Assembly: GCA_002105175.1 (NCBI GenBank)
Contig: MCGE01000005.1
Coordinates: 372,001-436,000, forward strand
Source of the DNA: Absidia repens
Lineage: Eukaryota > Mucoromycota > Mucoromycetes > Mucorales > Cunninghamellaceae
Direction of reading: 5' to 3'
Length of the DNA: 64,000 nt
In this document: piece by piece, positions 12,893 to 24,470 of the stretch
Layout of the letters: each line of letters starts with the position of its first letter
Numbering within the stretch: position 1 is the stretch's first letter
Program-made: the position numbers and the translations under genes
Notes under the pieces: generated by a model
Databases searched by the model: none
What the model saw: only the letters and a program-made list of their open reading frames with translations
What the model was told of the DNA's origin: nothing

Positions 12893-13681
12893 ATGAACCT
12901 AATGAGCACAGTAGATGCTCCTCTCGTACATGATTTACCTACAGAAATTTTAGATCGTATATTTTCCTCGGCAGATATTTGGCAACTGGCTACCCTGAGA
13001 CAAGTATGCAGTCACTGGCGTTGCATTGTTGACAAGCCCTCTCGTTGGAAAAGGGTATTGCTACGTGAACGGTCTCAACCAAGACAGAAACGGATTTCAT
13101 CACCTCCTTCTGCCTTTACGAGTAATCTGTGGACCCTTGATTCGTTACGTTACCTTTTGAATCCTAATTTACATCATATCCAATCACTCACCATATCAGG
13201 TGTCCGTGATTCCACCGTACGTTTTATACTACTGCAATGCCCTTTGTTGGAAAATTTGGAAATTATGTCCTGGAACACGTTGAGCAATCATGCACTGACA
13301 CTCATTCATCATTTAAATCTCCGTTGTTTTAAAATTATTGGTATCGTTGATCAATTCCTTGCTATCGACGCCCTTTCTCTTGCCCACTTTATCCTATTTT
13401 GTCCCTCACTACATAAGCTATCTATTAATCATTGTCGTATATGTGTTCACCCGGATATTTTTTTGAAGCAACTTAGAAGTCGACTAGGTGACTCATGTTT
13501 GTACACCATGACTTCAATAATTTTGTCTTCTCTGCAGCAACCCTGGTCGCGCCATCATGTCGATCAGCTTCTAGCTTTGTGTCCTAGTTTATATCATTTA
13601 CGTTTAGAATCTAAAAGCAGTACTATTATCATGACAAAACAATTGGACTCGCAATACATCACCGTCACGGCTATGAATTGA
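12893..13681 (+). CDS. F-box protein
   Basis: Single-exon gene of 262 codons. The F-box lies at about residues 12-55 (LVHDLPTEILDRIFSSADIW, then the conserved 'LRQVCSHWRCIVDKPSRWKRV'). It would bind Skp1 and present substrates to an SCF-type cullin ligase. The rest has leucine-rich spacing (LLQCPLLENLEIMSW, FILFCPSLHKLSINHCRI, LLALCPSLYHLRLESKS) at intervals compatible with LRRs, a usual substrate-binding module in F-box/LRR proteins. Met4 is an alternative start. It is short for this family, so the LRR domain may be minimal. The substrate is unknown. Confidence 0.85.
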   Translation: MNLMSTVDAPLVHDLPTEILDRIFSSADIWQLATLRQVCSHWRCIVDKPSRWKRVLLRERSQPRQKRISSPPSAFTSNLWTLDSLRYLLNPNLHHIQSLTISGVRDSTVRFILLQCPLLENLEIMSWNTLSNHALTLIHHLNLRCFKIIGIVDQFLAIDALSLAHFILFCPSLHKLSINHCRICVHPDIFLKQLRSRLGDSCLYTMTSIILSSLQQPWSRHHVDQLLALCPSLYHLRLESKSSTIIMTKQLDSQYITVTAMN

Positions 13682-13942
13682 TGGAAAAAAACAAAATAAG
13701 AACCCCTTGTTCTTTCATTCAATCGAATGAATATTTATCCCTTTACTTTTATATTCCCGCTTTGTGCTTACTATATATACACCCTCTCAAATCACGCAAT
13801 TAACCTTCCCTCCCACTTCTTAATAAAATATGTCTCAGTTTCATAATCACCGACTCGAAACAGCAGGGATGTGGAAATAGCAAATGTCATGTGTTGCTGT
13901 TGATGGTGTGCGCTGATTTTATTTTAAATTCAGATCCCTGCA

Positions 13943-14044
13943 TTGACAAAAAAGAAAACCCTCTTTTTTTCCTTTTCACTTCTTTGCTCTTTTCTCTTTC
14001 CTTCTCCCGATCTATCGATTTCTAATAAATATCTTATTTTGCTC
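13943..14044 (+). promoter_or_regulatory. Pyrimidine-rich leader of the BAG gene
   Basis: This stretch is in frame with the next gene and has its own ATG at 13943, but it is almost entirely C/T and encodes a Phe/Leu/Ser string. It reads more like a CT-rich fungal 5' leader than protein, so the next ATG (14045) is preferred. Confidence 0.5.
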
Positions 14045-15649
14045 ATGATATATTCTGCTTACATTCTTGTGCACCCTCGAACTCAGCAATTACAAAATGT
14101 GTTGACATTGGAAGACTATCACCAAATTCAAGCATTACTGGACTATTGTTTACAACGCCAACAGCTCCAAGGAGGTCTATTACAACAGCAGCGACACAAT
14201 CATGAAAACCGCGAATATGCCCGTCTTGTCCAAGCTATACATAACAACAAACTACTGCAACTTGATTACAGACGTCAACGTGCTGCACAGATCCAACGGT
14301 TAATGAGGCAACATCAACAACAACTTGATCAATACGATCGTGCGCGTCTTCTTGCTTCTTTGGAAAAACAACGCTCTCACCAATGCTTCCGTCGATTCCT
14401 GCAAAACCAATATCAACCTCATGAGCCGGCCCAGCATAAAGAATCAACTTCCGATAATATTGAAGAACAAATTTCAAATGAGCCTAGATTTGAACAACAA
14501 CTCCAACAACAAAAGCAAATTCCAGCTCAAATACAAGTGGAAGACACTACACACAGCGCCAATGGAGACACTGAAACCAGCCCTACAGAAGATTCAGCTC
14601 AGCAAGAAGAAGATGACGATGACCAGGTAGACGACGCATATGAACAGTATCAAAGGCAGCAATTGGAAGATCTACTCAAACACATCTTTGAAAAAAACAC
14701 TAAAGCGCAGCAACAACAATCAACAAAGGTCAATGACGACGAAGAAGATGATGAATATGCATATGTGCACGCTCCTTGTTACAGTCAACCGGATGACCAT
14801 GAAGATCAACAAACGATGGCTGACCTTTTGCCCATTTTGAATGACAATGACGGACGCCGCAACGATTCTACACCACCCATACCACCAAAATCAATGATGC
14901 AGCAGCAACAGCAGCAACAGCAGCAACAGCAACCAATGGATACTACTCCCAAGGACAACGGTGTTCAAGATGTTGACGATGAAGACGCATTTTTGCCGGA
15001 TAATGTTTTACCATTGCAAGATGTCGTGGATGATTTGGTACGTATTCCAACCCCAGCTGTGCAACCACCTCCACCACCGCCACCGGTCGAAAAGAAATCT
15101 GTGCCACAACCACCAAAGAAAGCAACACCGCCTCCTGTACCAACCAAAACGACACCCCTGACTTCAGAAAAGAAGGATCAAAAACAGCATCAGCTACGGG
15201 AAGAGGACGTGGGTGGGAACAAGGAACGTCGCGAAAAACTGGAAAAGCTAGCGACGATTGAACAGAAACTGGACCAGCTTGCAACCGACAATCATGCCGA
15301 AGGCACGACACACCTCCCGCTGCAGTATCAGGTGAACGATCAAGGAGGACTGATTTTGGATGGCAACACACACAACAATCACAAGTTTTTGATGATGGAG
15401 GACGATATCATACGATGTATGTTACAATTGGATCAAATATTATCGGATGGCGACCCAGTGGTACGGGACCAGCGGCGTAAGATCGTGAAAAAGGCAGAAA
15501 ATTTATTAGAACCTTTGGATCAACACAAGCAAGCGGAATGGAACAAGGAAACAAAACGCCGACAACAACAACAACAACAAAGTGGCTTGAAAAAGAAACA
15601 TCATCGTCGTCATGGAAAACGAAAGGCTCACATTCCGGTCACTGCTTAG
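14045..15649 (+). CDS. BAG-domain co-chaperone, Gln-rich
   Basis: Predicted Hsp70 nucleotide-exchange co-chaperone, single exon, about 534 residues from the ATG at 14045 (568 from 13943). The C-terminal BAG-like three-helix region is at about 395-495. It begins EKLEKLATIEQKLDQLATDN, and its last helix holds 'LQLDQILSDGDPVVRDQRRKIVKKAENLLEPLD', matching the BAG consensus LD-x-D-P-x-VR-x-RR-x-V-x-x-x-x-x-L-x-x-LD. The N-terminal 300 residues are rich in Gln, with a basic helix (YRRQRAAQIQRLMRQHQQQL) that resembles an IQ-type motif. Acidic stretches, a pure Gln run (nt 14898-14931) and proline runs follow. The C-terminus is basic (KKKHHRRHGKRKAH), possibly a nuclear signal. Confidence 0.8.
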   Translation: MIYSAYILVHPRTQQLQNVLTLEDYHQIQALLDYCLQRQQLQGGLLQQQRHNHENREYARLVQAIHNNKLLQLDYRRQRAAQIQRLMRQHQQQLDQYDRARLLASLEKQRSHQCFRRFLQNQYQPHEPAQHKESTSDNIEEQISNEPRFEQQLQQQKQIPAQIQVEDTTHSANGDTETSPTEDSAQQEEDDDDQVDDAYEQYQRQQLEDLLKHIFEKNTKAQQQQSTKVNDDEEDDEYAYVHAPCYSQPDDHEDQQTMADLLPILNDNDGRRNDSTPPIPPKSMMQQQQQQQQQQQPMDTTPKDNGVQDVDDEDAFLPDNVLPLQDVVDDLVRIPTPAVQPPPPPPPVEKKSVPQPPKKATPPPVPTKTTPLTSEKKDQKQHQLREEDVGGNKERREKLEKLATIEQKLDQLATDNHAEGTTHLPLQYQVNDQGGLILDGNTHNNHKFLMMEDDIIRCMLQLDQILSDGDPVVRDQRRKIVKKAENLLEPLDQHKQAEWNKETKRRQQQQQQSGLKKKHHRRHGKRKAHIPVTA

Positions 15650-17494
15650 ATTTAGTTTTTTAGATTAGTGTAGTGTAGTTATAGATTTGTGATTATTATT
15701 GTTACTATTGGTGGGGACTTCCCTTTCTTTTTCTTTTTTTTTCAATTTGCATCAATAAACAAATACATTGCTATATGTATAATATATATTTATATGGTCT
15801 TCTTTTGTAAATGTTGTTTTCGCATTTGTGTTTTTTATTTATCAGGGTTGGTACTTTGTCGGAGATGAAAATTCCTACCAGTATAGTTTTGCATACGTTT
15901 TTTATGACTGACCCCACTGAAAAAATAAACTAAAAGGCGATTATCTACGAAATATGAAAAAAAAAGTGCGAATTTGTAATATATTCTCAGAGAATTAAGT
16001 ACATAAAAAGGGATCGATTGAATCATGTCACACACTTGGGGCGCAAAAATGGAACTCATTTTGTACCTGAAAACTTCAAGCATTGGCTGTTTATTGTTCG
16101 GTGACACTACACATGAAAGGGAAAGCGCGGAACCGACGGCATTTTCTTTGTCTCACCCCACAACTCAAATTCACCCTTTGCTCTCCCTCCGCCCCTTATT
16201 TTTATTTCGAAAAAGAAAAATAAAGAGCAAATGTTGTCACTCTACTATCTTTTTTACTTTTTTTTTTTTTGTTTGTTTTTGTAACCAGTATGGGAGACAA
16301 TGATGCATTTGGGAGAGGACAGGTAAAAAATATAGCCACATATTTAAATCTCCGCAGATGAGCCATACATTCAATATGGTAATGGGGAAACCCTACTCTA
16401 CAGTACTGTACAGAAAAAAAAAAAATATAGTTATGCCTATCGATCCAATGAGAAACAATCCATGCAGCCAGATGATTTATTTTCTTTTGTAACTGGAAAA
16501 AAAAGTCATTACGATCGATGGGAAGTATCGATTCGTTTTCCGATATGGTCTAGGTTACTTCATTCGTTCCTTCCCCTTCTTCCTTTCTTTCACCCCCCCC
16601 CCAAAAAAAAAAAAATATAATATACAACTTATATTTTTCGTAAGATAATAGGATATGAATTTGAACCAACGAGAGCTATATGTTTCTGCATAAACTATCA
16701 AAGATGTACCTAATCCACTCGAAAACTTGCATGGTCTTTCTTTTTTTGTTTTGAATGAATGTTTTGTGCCCAATTGAACGTTTAAAATTAACTGCGAATC
16801 CTAAATATATATAGTAAAATCATAGCATTCATTCAACACATATCAGGACCATAATTTCATTTCAAAAAAAAAAAAAAAAAAGAGGAGGACTCAGTAAAGA
16901 TATGACAGAATAAAAGAGATATAATTTATTGAGGATAATAAATAAAAGAAGAATATAGAATCTGTAAGAGATCGAAGGCAATAAAAAAAAGGGGGACAAT
17001 TATCATAAAAAAGTAAATCATGTGCAAATGTGTTCGTACGTGAAGGAAAATAAGAGAGGTGAAAAAGAGCGCGTGAGTGTATGTATTATATATGTATGTG
17101 AGTATGTGAGTGTGTGCGTATGTATGTATGTGTGAGAGAGAAAGAGAGAGTGTGTGTATTTGTGTGTGTGTGTGTGTATTTGTATGTGTGTGCGTGTGTG
17201 TGTGTGTATGGTAATATGTAACTAAAGGATAAATCAGTGTCAAAGTGATGATGACTAAAAAGAGACATTGTCAAAGAATGGAAGGGATGTGGGACAAGGG
17301 GAAGGAGAGAGTACAAATATAAAAATATATATGTGTGTATATAAAGAAAGGATTGATACTATTGATAGAAGAAAAGAGAGATATTAAGAAAAATATAGGA
17401 AATAATCATATACTAGATATCTATATACAAAAGACTAAAAAGGAGAAGATGGGGGGGGGAGTCAAGATGAAGAAGGGGCAAAGTATAAATAACA
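15650..17494. other. Convergent 3' regions and low-complexity DNA
   Basis: The BAG and WOPR genes converge here. An AATAAA at 15754-15759, about 105 nt past the BAG stop, is a likely poly(A) signal. A minus-strand AATAAA at 16925-16930 could serve the WOPR gene. The remainder is AT-rich with C and A homopolymers (near 16591-16616). No gene is supported. Confidence 0.5.
17080..17212 (+). repeat. GT-rich microsatellite (TGTG/TATG/GAGA)
   Basis: About 130 bp of alternating GT, TATG and GA units lie in the presumed 3' region of the WOPR gene. Open frames across it are Thr/His repeats of no significance. Confidence 0.85.
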
Positions 17495-18511
17495 TCAAAT
17501 CCGTAATTGGGTCTTGAGGGCTTCCAGTTGCCTTGCGTCTTCCGCTTGCAAGGGATAAGGTTTCCAAACTTGGACCGGCGGTGATAAACATGTCGTTAAT
17601 GTCATGTTGTTGATAGGTGACGTGATTCTGCCAATAATAGGTGACGCTGAAGGTGATGGTGGTGGTGCTACTTTGGGGCTACTAGCTATTGCATTAGGAT
17701 GATGACGGTGTGGTGAGAATGACAAAGCTAAATGAGAAGGTGACAGCAAGTCATCATCCGAACATGTCGATAATGGCGATGACGAGAGTGAAGGTGGTTG
17801 TTGTCCATAAACCAGTTTCCTTTGTCCGTTATCGTTCAAGTTGTCGCTATCGCTGGTGTTGTTGCTGGTGATACTGTTACTACTGCTTCCATTCGTATAT
17901 TGCTGCTGATGCTGCTGCTGCTGCTGCTGTTGTTGTTGCTGTTGCTTATCAATAGAGGCCTTCATCATCAAATGTAGCGTAGCAGAGTGACCGCCACTTG
18001 TGTCCAAAGGGTTAAGTTCAGGATAAAAGCCTTTTGGAATGACGATCTTGTTGAGATTGGGATCCATGGATGGCAGAGTGAGGTGACCATGAATGACATC
18101 AGCTTTGGAATAATAAGAGATCAGGTGCATTTTTTGGTTCGAGGCGGTGCAAATAGAGAAGCTTTGTTTGATAAGACCATTCGCTTTGTAAGAACAAGCG
18201 ATGCCGCCATCTTGAGAAGAAGAAGACGAAGATGAATGAGTTGAATGTCGTCGAGGCCGTCGTTTTGTATCCAATTCCCGGTAAGTCAAAAAACTCCCCA
18301 GGACACGACTAGGAGACCAAGTCCGACCATCTGTCCAGCGCCTCATGCCTGCCTCCCCTTCATCGAAAGCAAATATGGACCCCGACTGTATGTTCATGCG
18401 TTCTTTGGTGGATAATCTTCTTTTCACTCTGTGTAGCATTCCACGTCGGCAAGCTTCGAAGATAATCAATGCGTCTTGAGGTGTTTTGATATGTCCAATA
18501 AACGTTTCCAT
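17495..18511 (-). CDS. Gti1/Pac2-family (WOPR) transcription factor
   Basis: DNA-binding regulator of the WOPR family (Wor1, Gti1, Pac2, Ryp1), which control morphological switching and nutrient uptake in fungi. Single exon, 338 residues. WOPRa spans about 1-85: TFIGHIKTPQDALIIFEACR, GMLHRVKRRLSTKER, SGSIFAFDEGEAGMRRWTDG, RTWSPSRVLGSFLTYRELD. WOPRb spans about 105-165: ANGLIKQSFSICTASNQKMH, LISYYSKADV, LPSMDPNLNKIVIPKGFYPE. The loop between the halves has a Ser run. The C-terminal half is low complexity, with a Gln run (nt 17895-17945) and Ser/Pro-rich stretches, as usual for this family. The target genes are unknown. Over 1.2 kb of non-coding DNA lies upstream, compatible with a large regulatory region. 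Confidence 0.95.
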   Translation of the reverse strand: METFIGHIKTPQDALIIFEACRRGMLHRVKRRLSTKERMNIQSGSIFAFDEGEAGMRRWTDGRTWSPSRVLGSFLTYRELDTKRRPRRHSTHSSSSSSSQDGGIACSYKANGLIKQSFSICTASNQKMHLISYYSKADVIHGHLTLPSMDPNLNKIVIPKGFYPELNPLDTSGGHSATLHLMMKASIDKQQQQQQQQQQQHQQQYTNGSSSNSITSNNTSDSDNLNDNGQRKLVYGQQPPSLSSSPLSTCSDDDLLSPSHLALSFSPHRHHPNAIASSPKVAPPPSPSASPIIGRITSPINNMTLTTCLSPPVQVWKPYPLQAEDARQLEALKTQLRI

Positions 18512-19772
18512 TCTTGTAAAAAGTAAGTCGTTAAATGTGTGCTTTGGTGTATGAGATATAAAAGTTGCTATTGTCGTGAATATTATAAAAAAAGAAAAAG
18601 AGCGGAAGAGAGAAAGAAGAAGAAAAAAAAAAAGGTCGAGATAAAATAGGCGACAGGCGGGATTTGGATTGTTTTAATTTTTAAAAAAAAGGAAGAGTGG
18701 TGGGCAAGATTGGAAAAAGAAGGAAGAGCTATTTATATAGAAAATACACTCCCACTAATTCTTCTCTCCCCCCAAAAAAGAAGTACGTTATACACATATG
18801 AGAAAAATAAGCTTTTCCCAATTACGGACCTGTTCTCCGAAAACGATTTTTATCATGATTCCATGTAAACCACCTTCATCTTGGTTCTTCATGCTTCTCT
18901 TAACTTCGATTGATATCATCTCACATTAAGATTACATATTATAATTATTTTCGACTCATCGAGATCTTGATCATTTTATCATTCATTAAAGTTCAAGTGA
19001 TTCACAAATAAATTTTGGGGGACAGAAATGAAAATAGGAACTCAATGTACATCCGAGCAATGTACCAATACACATTATAGTACATGAATAAAGGAGAGGT
19101 TAAACTCACTTGACACAGGCACACATTATTCAGACACCCTACAACGGATTATCGCTTAAACTACCTATCCGATCGGTATTTTTTTTTCTTTTATTCAATT
19201 TTCTCCTGCGCATCATTTCATGTTATAGATATGATATATAGCCGAAAATATAAGATAGTCCATTCTCTATGTTTTTTTTGTTTTTTTTTTTACTAAAGCC
19301 ACCAAACACCATAAACTGACCTTGGGCATGTTCCAGACCCTGATGATTTTTCTTTTTAAAGTATAGCACTATGTAATGGACATGTCCCTTAGTCACAGGT
19401 TTCTTTTTTTTTTAAAAAAAAGAGAAAAGGACTGAGAGAGAAAACCCGCCTAAACAACAGATACAATTCAAGCCCAATTTCTACCTTTTCGTTGTTAAAC
19501 TTTTGTACATCTTCAAGCATGATAAGTCTATAATATTATAGCCTTATTGTTGCACGTGAGCATGTTGGTGACATTCAATTGTAATCACAAGGTCATCCAT
19601 AAATATTTGGTCTTATCGTTTCAATACATTTTTTTTTTATTATAAATGATTCATTAAACTAACTATAATACAATCACTAATATTATAATATTAAGACTAA
19701 AGACTAATATCTTATACCCAAGACTACTACTACAACTAATGCTAATACTATATATAAAACTAAAACAAAAGG
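18512..19772. other. Long upstream region of the WOPR gene
   Basis: No coding exon seen in about 1.26 kb. The 130 nt next to the start codon are purine-rich on the plus strand (CT-rich in the sense of the gene). The rest is AT-rich, with short palindromes such as 'tccgatcgg' near 19170. A minus-strand AATAAA near 19636-19641 probably ends the ceramidase transcript. Confidence 0.5.
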
Positions 19773-21184
19773 CTAATCCACTTTTTTGGAGTCATCATCA
19801 TTCACCAGTTGTACATAAGGGATCCAGTTAGCACAATACGTAATACGATGTTTCTTGGTTCCCATAAGTTCAAATCCAGTTGCTACAAAGAAGAAGTGAA
19901 GGCTAATGCACATCTAAAAAACATCACTAATTAAAAACAAGGTTACATTCATCATGATCTTTCTTCATGATTCACTTACTAGCACATGCCACCTAATCAG
20001 AAGCCATACATCAGAAAGGATAAAAATAAAAATGTCAGTTCAAAGATTTTACATTTGTTTTCCCTTTAAACATTGTCATGTTTCTTACCATGCATGAAGT
20101 TGAGGATTAGGAACATAATCATAAACGAAACATAAGTTTGAGTCAAATAACCAAACACCAATAGCAAGTACCAAAAACTGAGCACCTTGATGGAACAATT
20201 GAATGACCTGATTGTTTTGAACATTCTTGTAAAGTTTCCAGACAAACCATAAACAACTCCACATGACTATGCCAAACCTAACAAAAAGCCCCCCCCCCCA
20301 CACACACAGCACATCACAAATGGAATAAATAAAGATGAGTATAACTGATGCTACTCCATCACACATTGTCATTTTTAGTAATCCTCCACACTCATACCCC
20401 TTTCGCCCGCCCTTGCGCTAGACTTACGATGTTTGAAAAAGATAAAACTGAGTGGATCCCTTGTATTGACTGGTGGCAAATGTGGCCAATGCACAGTATA
20501 AAGCGATACCAATGCCATATCGAATAGGTTCGTAGCCATTTTCTTGTAATAGAACCCATAGTAAGTAGCAGGCCGTCCATACCATTGGTACCTAGAATAC
20601 AATTGTTAATCCATGAAAACGTTTTCACTTCACACACTTGATCCCCTTTATGAAGGAGGAATTGTTCTTTTTACCTCATCCCACATTTGATGTTCATATT
20701 GAAGCGTGCCATGAAATAAAACACTATCAAAAACAATAGCCTCAATCATGTTAATGGACTAGACAATCACCCATACCCATTTTACTCTTTCTTACCTTCC
20801 GATTCCTACCACTACAATCATCAAATATCCATTGGAAAGACGCCAGCCTAATGATTTATGGTGTGCCAAAATACCCAGTAGTCCAAGTACTACCATAGCG
20901 AAACTCTATATGAATATGCACATGTATGTAAGACATTCAGCACTTATAAAAAAAGACTAACAGTACAGTATGGGTAATCAACTTACAGAGATGGTGTTCC
21001 AAAATTCGGCAATATAAAAGGAATGCTTGTAATTTTCTTCGCACCTAATAAGACGTAATATGGTGAGTAGTATTCACGGCTTTGAGTAGAGGGTGCTTTT
21101 GTTTGTTTTTGTTTACCAATCCACTGAACTTGTTGCAGGACCCCAGTAGCCAGAGACTTGCTCTTGTTTATCAAATATAGTCAT
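19773..21184 (-). CDS. Alkaline ceramidase (YPC1/ACER family)
   Basis: Multipass ER/Golgi membrane amidase that cleaves ceramide or phytoceramide to a sphingoid base and fatty acid. Eight exons: 21117-21184, 20987-21044, 20796-20905, 20675-20723, 20428-20591, 20089-20277, 19980-19992 and 19773-19913. Phases agree, giving about 263 residues, near the usual 260-290. Family motifs in order: GYWGPATSSVDWCEENY at about residues 12-28, YIAEFWNTIS, SVLFHGTLQYEHQMWDE (the conserved His and Asp region), and HAWWHVL near the C-terminus, which carries the paired zinc-binding His residues. Hydrophobic segments between these motifs fit seven membrane helices. Exon 7 is only 13 nt and completes the HAWWH motif. 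The last exon was placed by phase and by the conserved LHFF spacing. Confidence 0.93.
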
Positions 21185-21461
21185 GATAAAGGAATGGAAG
21201 GATGAGTTGTATAAAGTCCAAAAAGAAGGGAATGGCGAGTGAAAAAAGAAGCTAAAGTAAGGCAAAAAAAAAAAAAAAAGGTGGAGAAAAAGCAATTTTA
21301 ATAAAAATGGCCCGCCGGAGTTGTAATACAAACTTATTTTTTTATTTTCATATGCTGAGATATATATATAATGCCTACCATGTGTATTGTATGTCTGTCT
21401 AACCTATGCAACTATTCTACATAACAACGCCCTCTGCTCCACATACACACACATAAGCTGT

Positions 21462-22372
21462 TCACATATTTACATCGTCCATCCAATCCAAAGTATGCTG
21501 TAAGCTCATATCATCACCATCCATACCGTTCGTCGCTGTTGTTGCTGAAGTATCCACATGATCCACGTGTTCATCTTGTAAAAACAATGGCACTTTGTTT
21601 GCTGGTGACACCACCAAGAGTGGAAAATGAGGTTCGAATTCCAAGGATGGCATTGCTGCTTCTGCCGTCGTATCATCGTTGTCATTTTTTGATGGATGGA
21701 TAAGGACCAGACCAGAGACAGGATTGTTGCTAACATACTTTTGACTTGTTTTCCATGCTTCTTCGCCATGGCCAATCAATAAGGGTGGGAAATACGAATG
21801 TTCGCGCATAGCTTGTACCAGGTCTGCATTTGGTGAATTATGGTATTGTCATAAAAAAAGTTTGTATCATAGTAAATAAGGGTGATGAGTTCAAGTAGAT
21901 GGAATCCTTTTTTGCCCCCTTTTGGTATAGTTTGTCATTTGGTCTCCTCCGCTCACCTTTATACCATATATCAAGTGAAGATTGGATTTCACCGGAAGTG
22001 CTGTCTTCACGTTGCAGGCGAATATAGCTTGATCGGTATCCAGCTTCTGCTAACTTTTTCTGCCACCGGGCAGGCCAACTATCATATATGTGTAAATAAA
22101 AAATCGTGTCATTCTACATATTTTTCTGCCTAGTGGATTCTTTACCTTGTATCCATATCATTGCTGCTTTGTACAAGGACAATAGGGAGAGGTCGTTTAA
22201 CTTTGACTTTATCAGCGAAATCTTGTTGTATCAAGGTTACTCGATGTCGCCGTTGGCTACTTGGTTGACTCCATCGTTGCTGTCTTTGTTGTTGTAGAAA
22301 AATACATTTAAATGAAGTTGAGCTTAATAGATGCTGTGAAGTCGCCCGTCCTGATACAACGTATGGAAGCAT
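21462..22372 (-). CDS. Alpha/beta-hydrolase-like protein, probably non-catalytic
   Basis: Three exons (22146-22372, 21957-22078, 21462-21823) give about 236 residues. The N-terminus (MLPYVVSGRATSQHLLSSTS, then Arg/Gln-rich) lacks acidic residues and could be a mitochondrial presequence. It is followed by PIVLVQSS, an SWPARWQKKLAEAGYRS helix, a MREHSYFPPLLIGHGEEAWK elbow, and VSGLVLIHP. This order matches the start, helix A and nucleophile elbow of the alpha/beta-hydrolase fold. The elbow reads GHGEEA, with Gly where the catalytic Ser of GHSxG would sit, so the protein may lack hydrolase activity. A late HFPLLVVSP fits the strand that usually carries the catalytic Asp. The C-terminus is short and acidic. 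The fold is inferred from these motifs; no specific function is recognised. Confidence 0.6.
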
Positions 22373-23929
22373 TTTTATTTATTTTGTAAAAAGATAAAAA
22401 AAAAAAAAAAAAAGATTCACCAAAAAAAAAAATCATGGGCATTTCAATTTCCGCCTTAAAATAAAAAGTAGTATACAAAAATATGCTTCAATAATTTGCC
22501 TCCAAACCCTCCAGCTGCACTTTATGTGCGCAAACTATATTTCTACTTTTTAAAAAATGATAATTTCTTCCTGCGACAAGAATTCGGCGGGATGTTCACT
22601 TGTTCCGATCTTCATGCCAGTCCTTGAAAAATCGATTTTCTTCATTTCTGATGATAGTACGTAATCATGTGCTTGGATGGATAGCATGATTTTGTTTTGC
22701 ATTCTTGATGCTAAGCATGATGTTGTGATGGCAGGGAGAGGCAGGCACAAATTTCAAAAGCTTTATTACATCCTCCTCCCCCCTTGTTTTAAAGTAAATG
22801 ACAATGATCTGCTTTCAATAAAATGCATAAAACAAGTAATTACTATTTATCTAGAAAAATTAAAAATTATAAAAATATCGAAGAAAAAAGGGGGATCAAA
22901 GGGTTTATGCACTTGTAATCGAGATCGGTGTCACATGCTTGTATGATATAATACTGTAGATAAGAAGACAGAAGAGAGAGAGAAAAAGAATCCAGTAAAG
23001 TACTGGCGTTCTCGGATGATTACTGATTCCATTCCCGATGGTCGGTAAAACTATCGATGCTCCATCAATATGCTTCTTAATCCTGCATTAATTTTCCCAT
23101 TACCTTCCCCCCCTTTTTTTTTATTAAACCATCGTCATCACCTATATCGATCATCACATGCATAAAAATACGCACTGTTGGTGTATGTATTTCGAGGTTT
23201 TCTTTACCACACCGTCAGGAAAAAAAAAAAGGAATACTAAAACTACAACTCTATCGCAACAAAACTAAACAAACGTCTAGCATTTATGTGTGTGTGTGTG
23301 TGTTTTTTTTTTATTCATTTCCGAGCATAATGTATACGCCTCATTCGGGTAGGTTTGAAAACGAAATGCCTTGTTGTTTTATTACAAAGAAAAAGGCCCG
23401 CCCTGCGTCCCCCCCCTTTCCAACCTCCAGTCTTATTGCCGTACATTCGAATTTATTTGTATATGAGAGTCGGGGCAAAATCACACTCATAAAATTGCGA
23501 CGGTACAATATCCGAGCGGCGGTTGGACAGGTTGCTCTTTTTTTTTGTTATTTCAGTCCTCTTGAGCCCAACTATCTTTCATGAGGTACAGCGATTGTAT
23601 CATATGCACTGGAAATAATGTCATGGGCATACAGTATACCCAATGTAATGGAGAGTAAATTAATTTATAGAAATGCTTCGCTTGTTTGATTAATATAAAT
23701 GGTGGAACGAGAATAGGGCTATCATTGATATTGATTGTCCTAGAACTGCAAATCAGGAAGCTGGTATATGAGAAGGCGCTCATAATTATCATAATAACGA
23801 CCTTGCCTATTATATTATGGGGCAGAGGATGGATAATCAAGAGAATATTTTCTTTAAAGGACCATGATACATACTAAACTAGCAGCACGCTGTTCATTGT
23901 ACCATAGGGTCTATTGGAGGTAGTTAGTA
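22373..23929. other. Intergenic, no gene recognised
   Basis: AT-rich with homopolymers. The open frames at 22677-22946 and 23553-23877 (both strands) have no recognisable motifs and overlap each other. The interval is long and may hold decayed repeats. Confidence 0.4.
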
Positions 23930-24427
23930 TTATGATAACTAGAAGGGGATCGGAAGGATGGTCAATATTAATCTAAAGGGACTATTGTAAAAAAAAAAAA
24001 CAAAAAAAAAAAAAAAAAAAAAAAAAGGGTCTAATATATTGCATAAGGAATGAGAATGACAACAAAGATATCATTTATTGAAGTAGAAGCAGTGGTAAAA
24101 ACTAATCAAAAGAGGTGATGGTAGTAAAAATGACATATACTGCAAAAGACATGAGAGAGATTACTGGTACATTTTTCATTAAAGCAAGTAAAAAAAAAAA
24201 GACATGATTTATTCAAACACAGATACAAACTATGGATAAGCTAATCTATTGGAGACTCCAAAAGGCCATCTAAATTAAAAAATAAGTTCATGATGTCTAA
24301 AAAGCTAACTAGTCCTGAATTCAAAATGAAAGGGGTTCCCTCTGCTCTTGTAATCTTTGAACTGAAAACACACTTGGAGACGGAGTAGCAAAACGTCAGA
24401 TCGATACAGAAAGACTACCGTCAATCT

Positions 24428-24470
<43 letters not shown>
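23930..24470 (+). repeat. Family B repeat, copy 2, ending in a poly-A run
   Basis: Same block order as at 11840-12430: a 'gtcaatattaatctaaag' block, an A-run (23990-24026), a 'tttcattaaagcaagta...gacatgatttattcaaa' block, the shared core (about 24315-24375), and a pure A run of about 38 nt (24431-24468). There is no open frame. The copy is truncated or diverged at the right. Confidence 0.6.

Noticed and set aside
14235..15371. Minus-strand and +2 frames over the BAG gene
   Set aside because: Shadow frames caused by CAA/CAG-rich coding sequence.
16290..16325. Possible first exon (ATG GGA GAC AAT GAT ... CAG followed by GTAAAA)
   Set aside because: Short open stretch with a good donor, but no downstream exon with coding character was found in the next kilobase.
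16630..16700. tRNA-like TTCAAAT motif on the minus strand
   Set aside because: The flanking arms do not pair as a T-stem or a full acceptor stem; a chance B-box match.
17086..17316. Open frames rich in Thr-His
   Set aside because: Translation of the GT/TATG microsatellite.
22677..22946. 89-codon plus-strand frame
   Set aside because: No motif, Lys/Ile-rich 3' half, no splice partner; likely chance.
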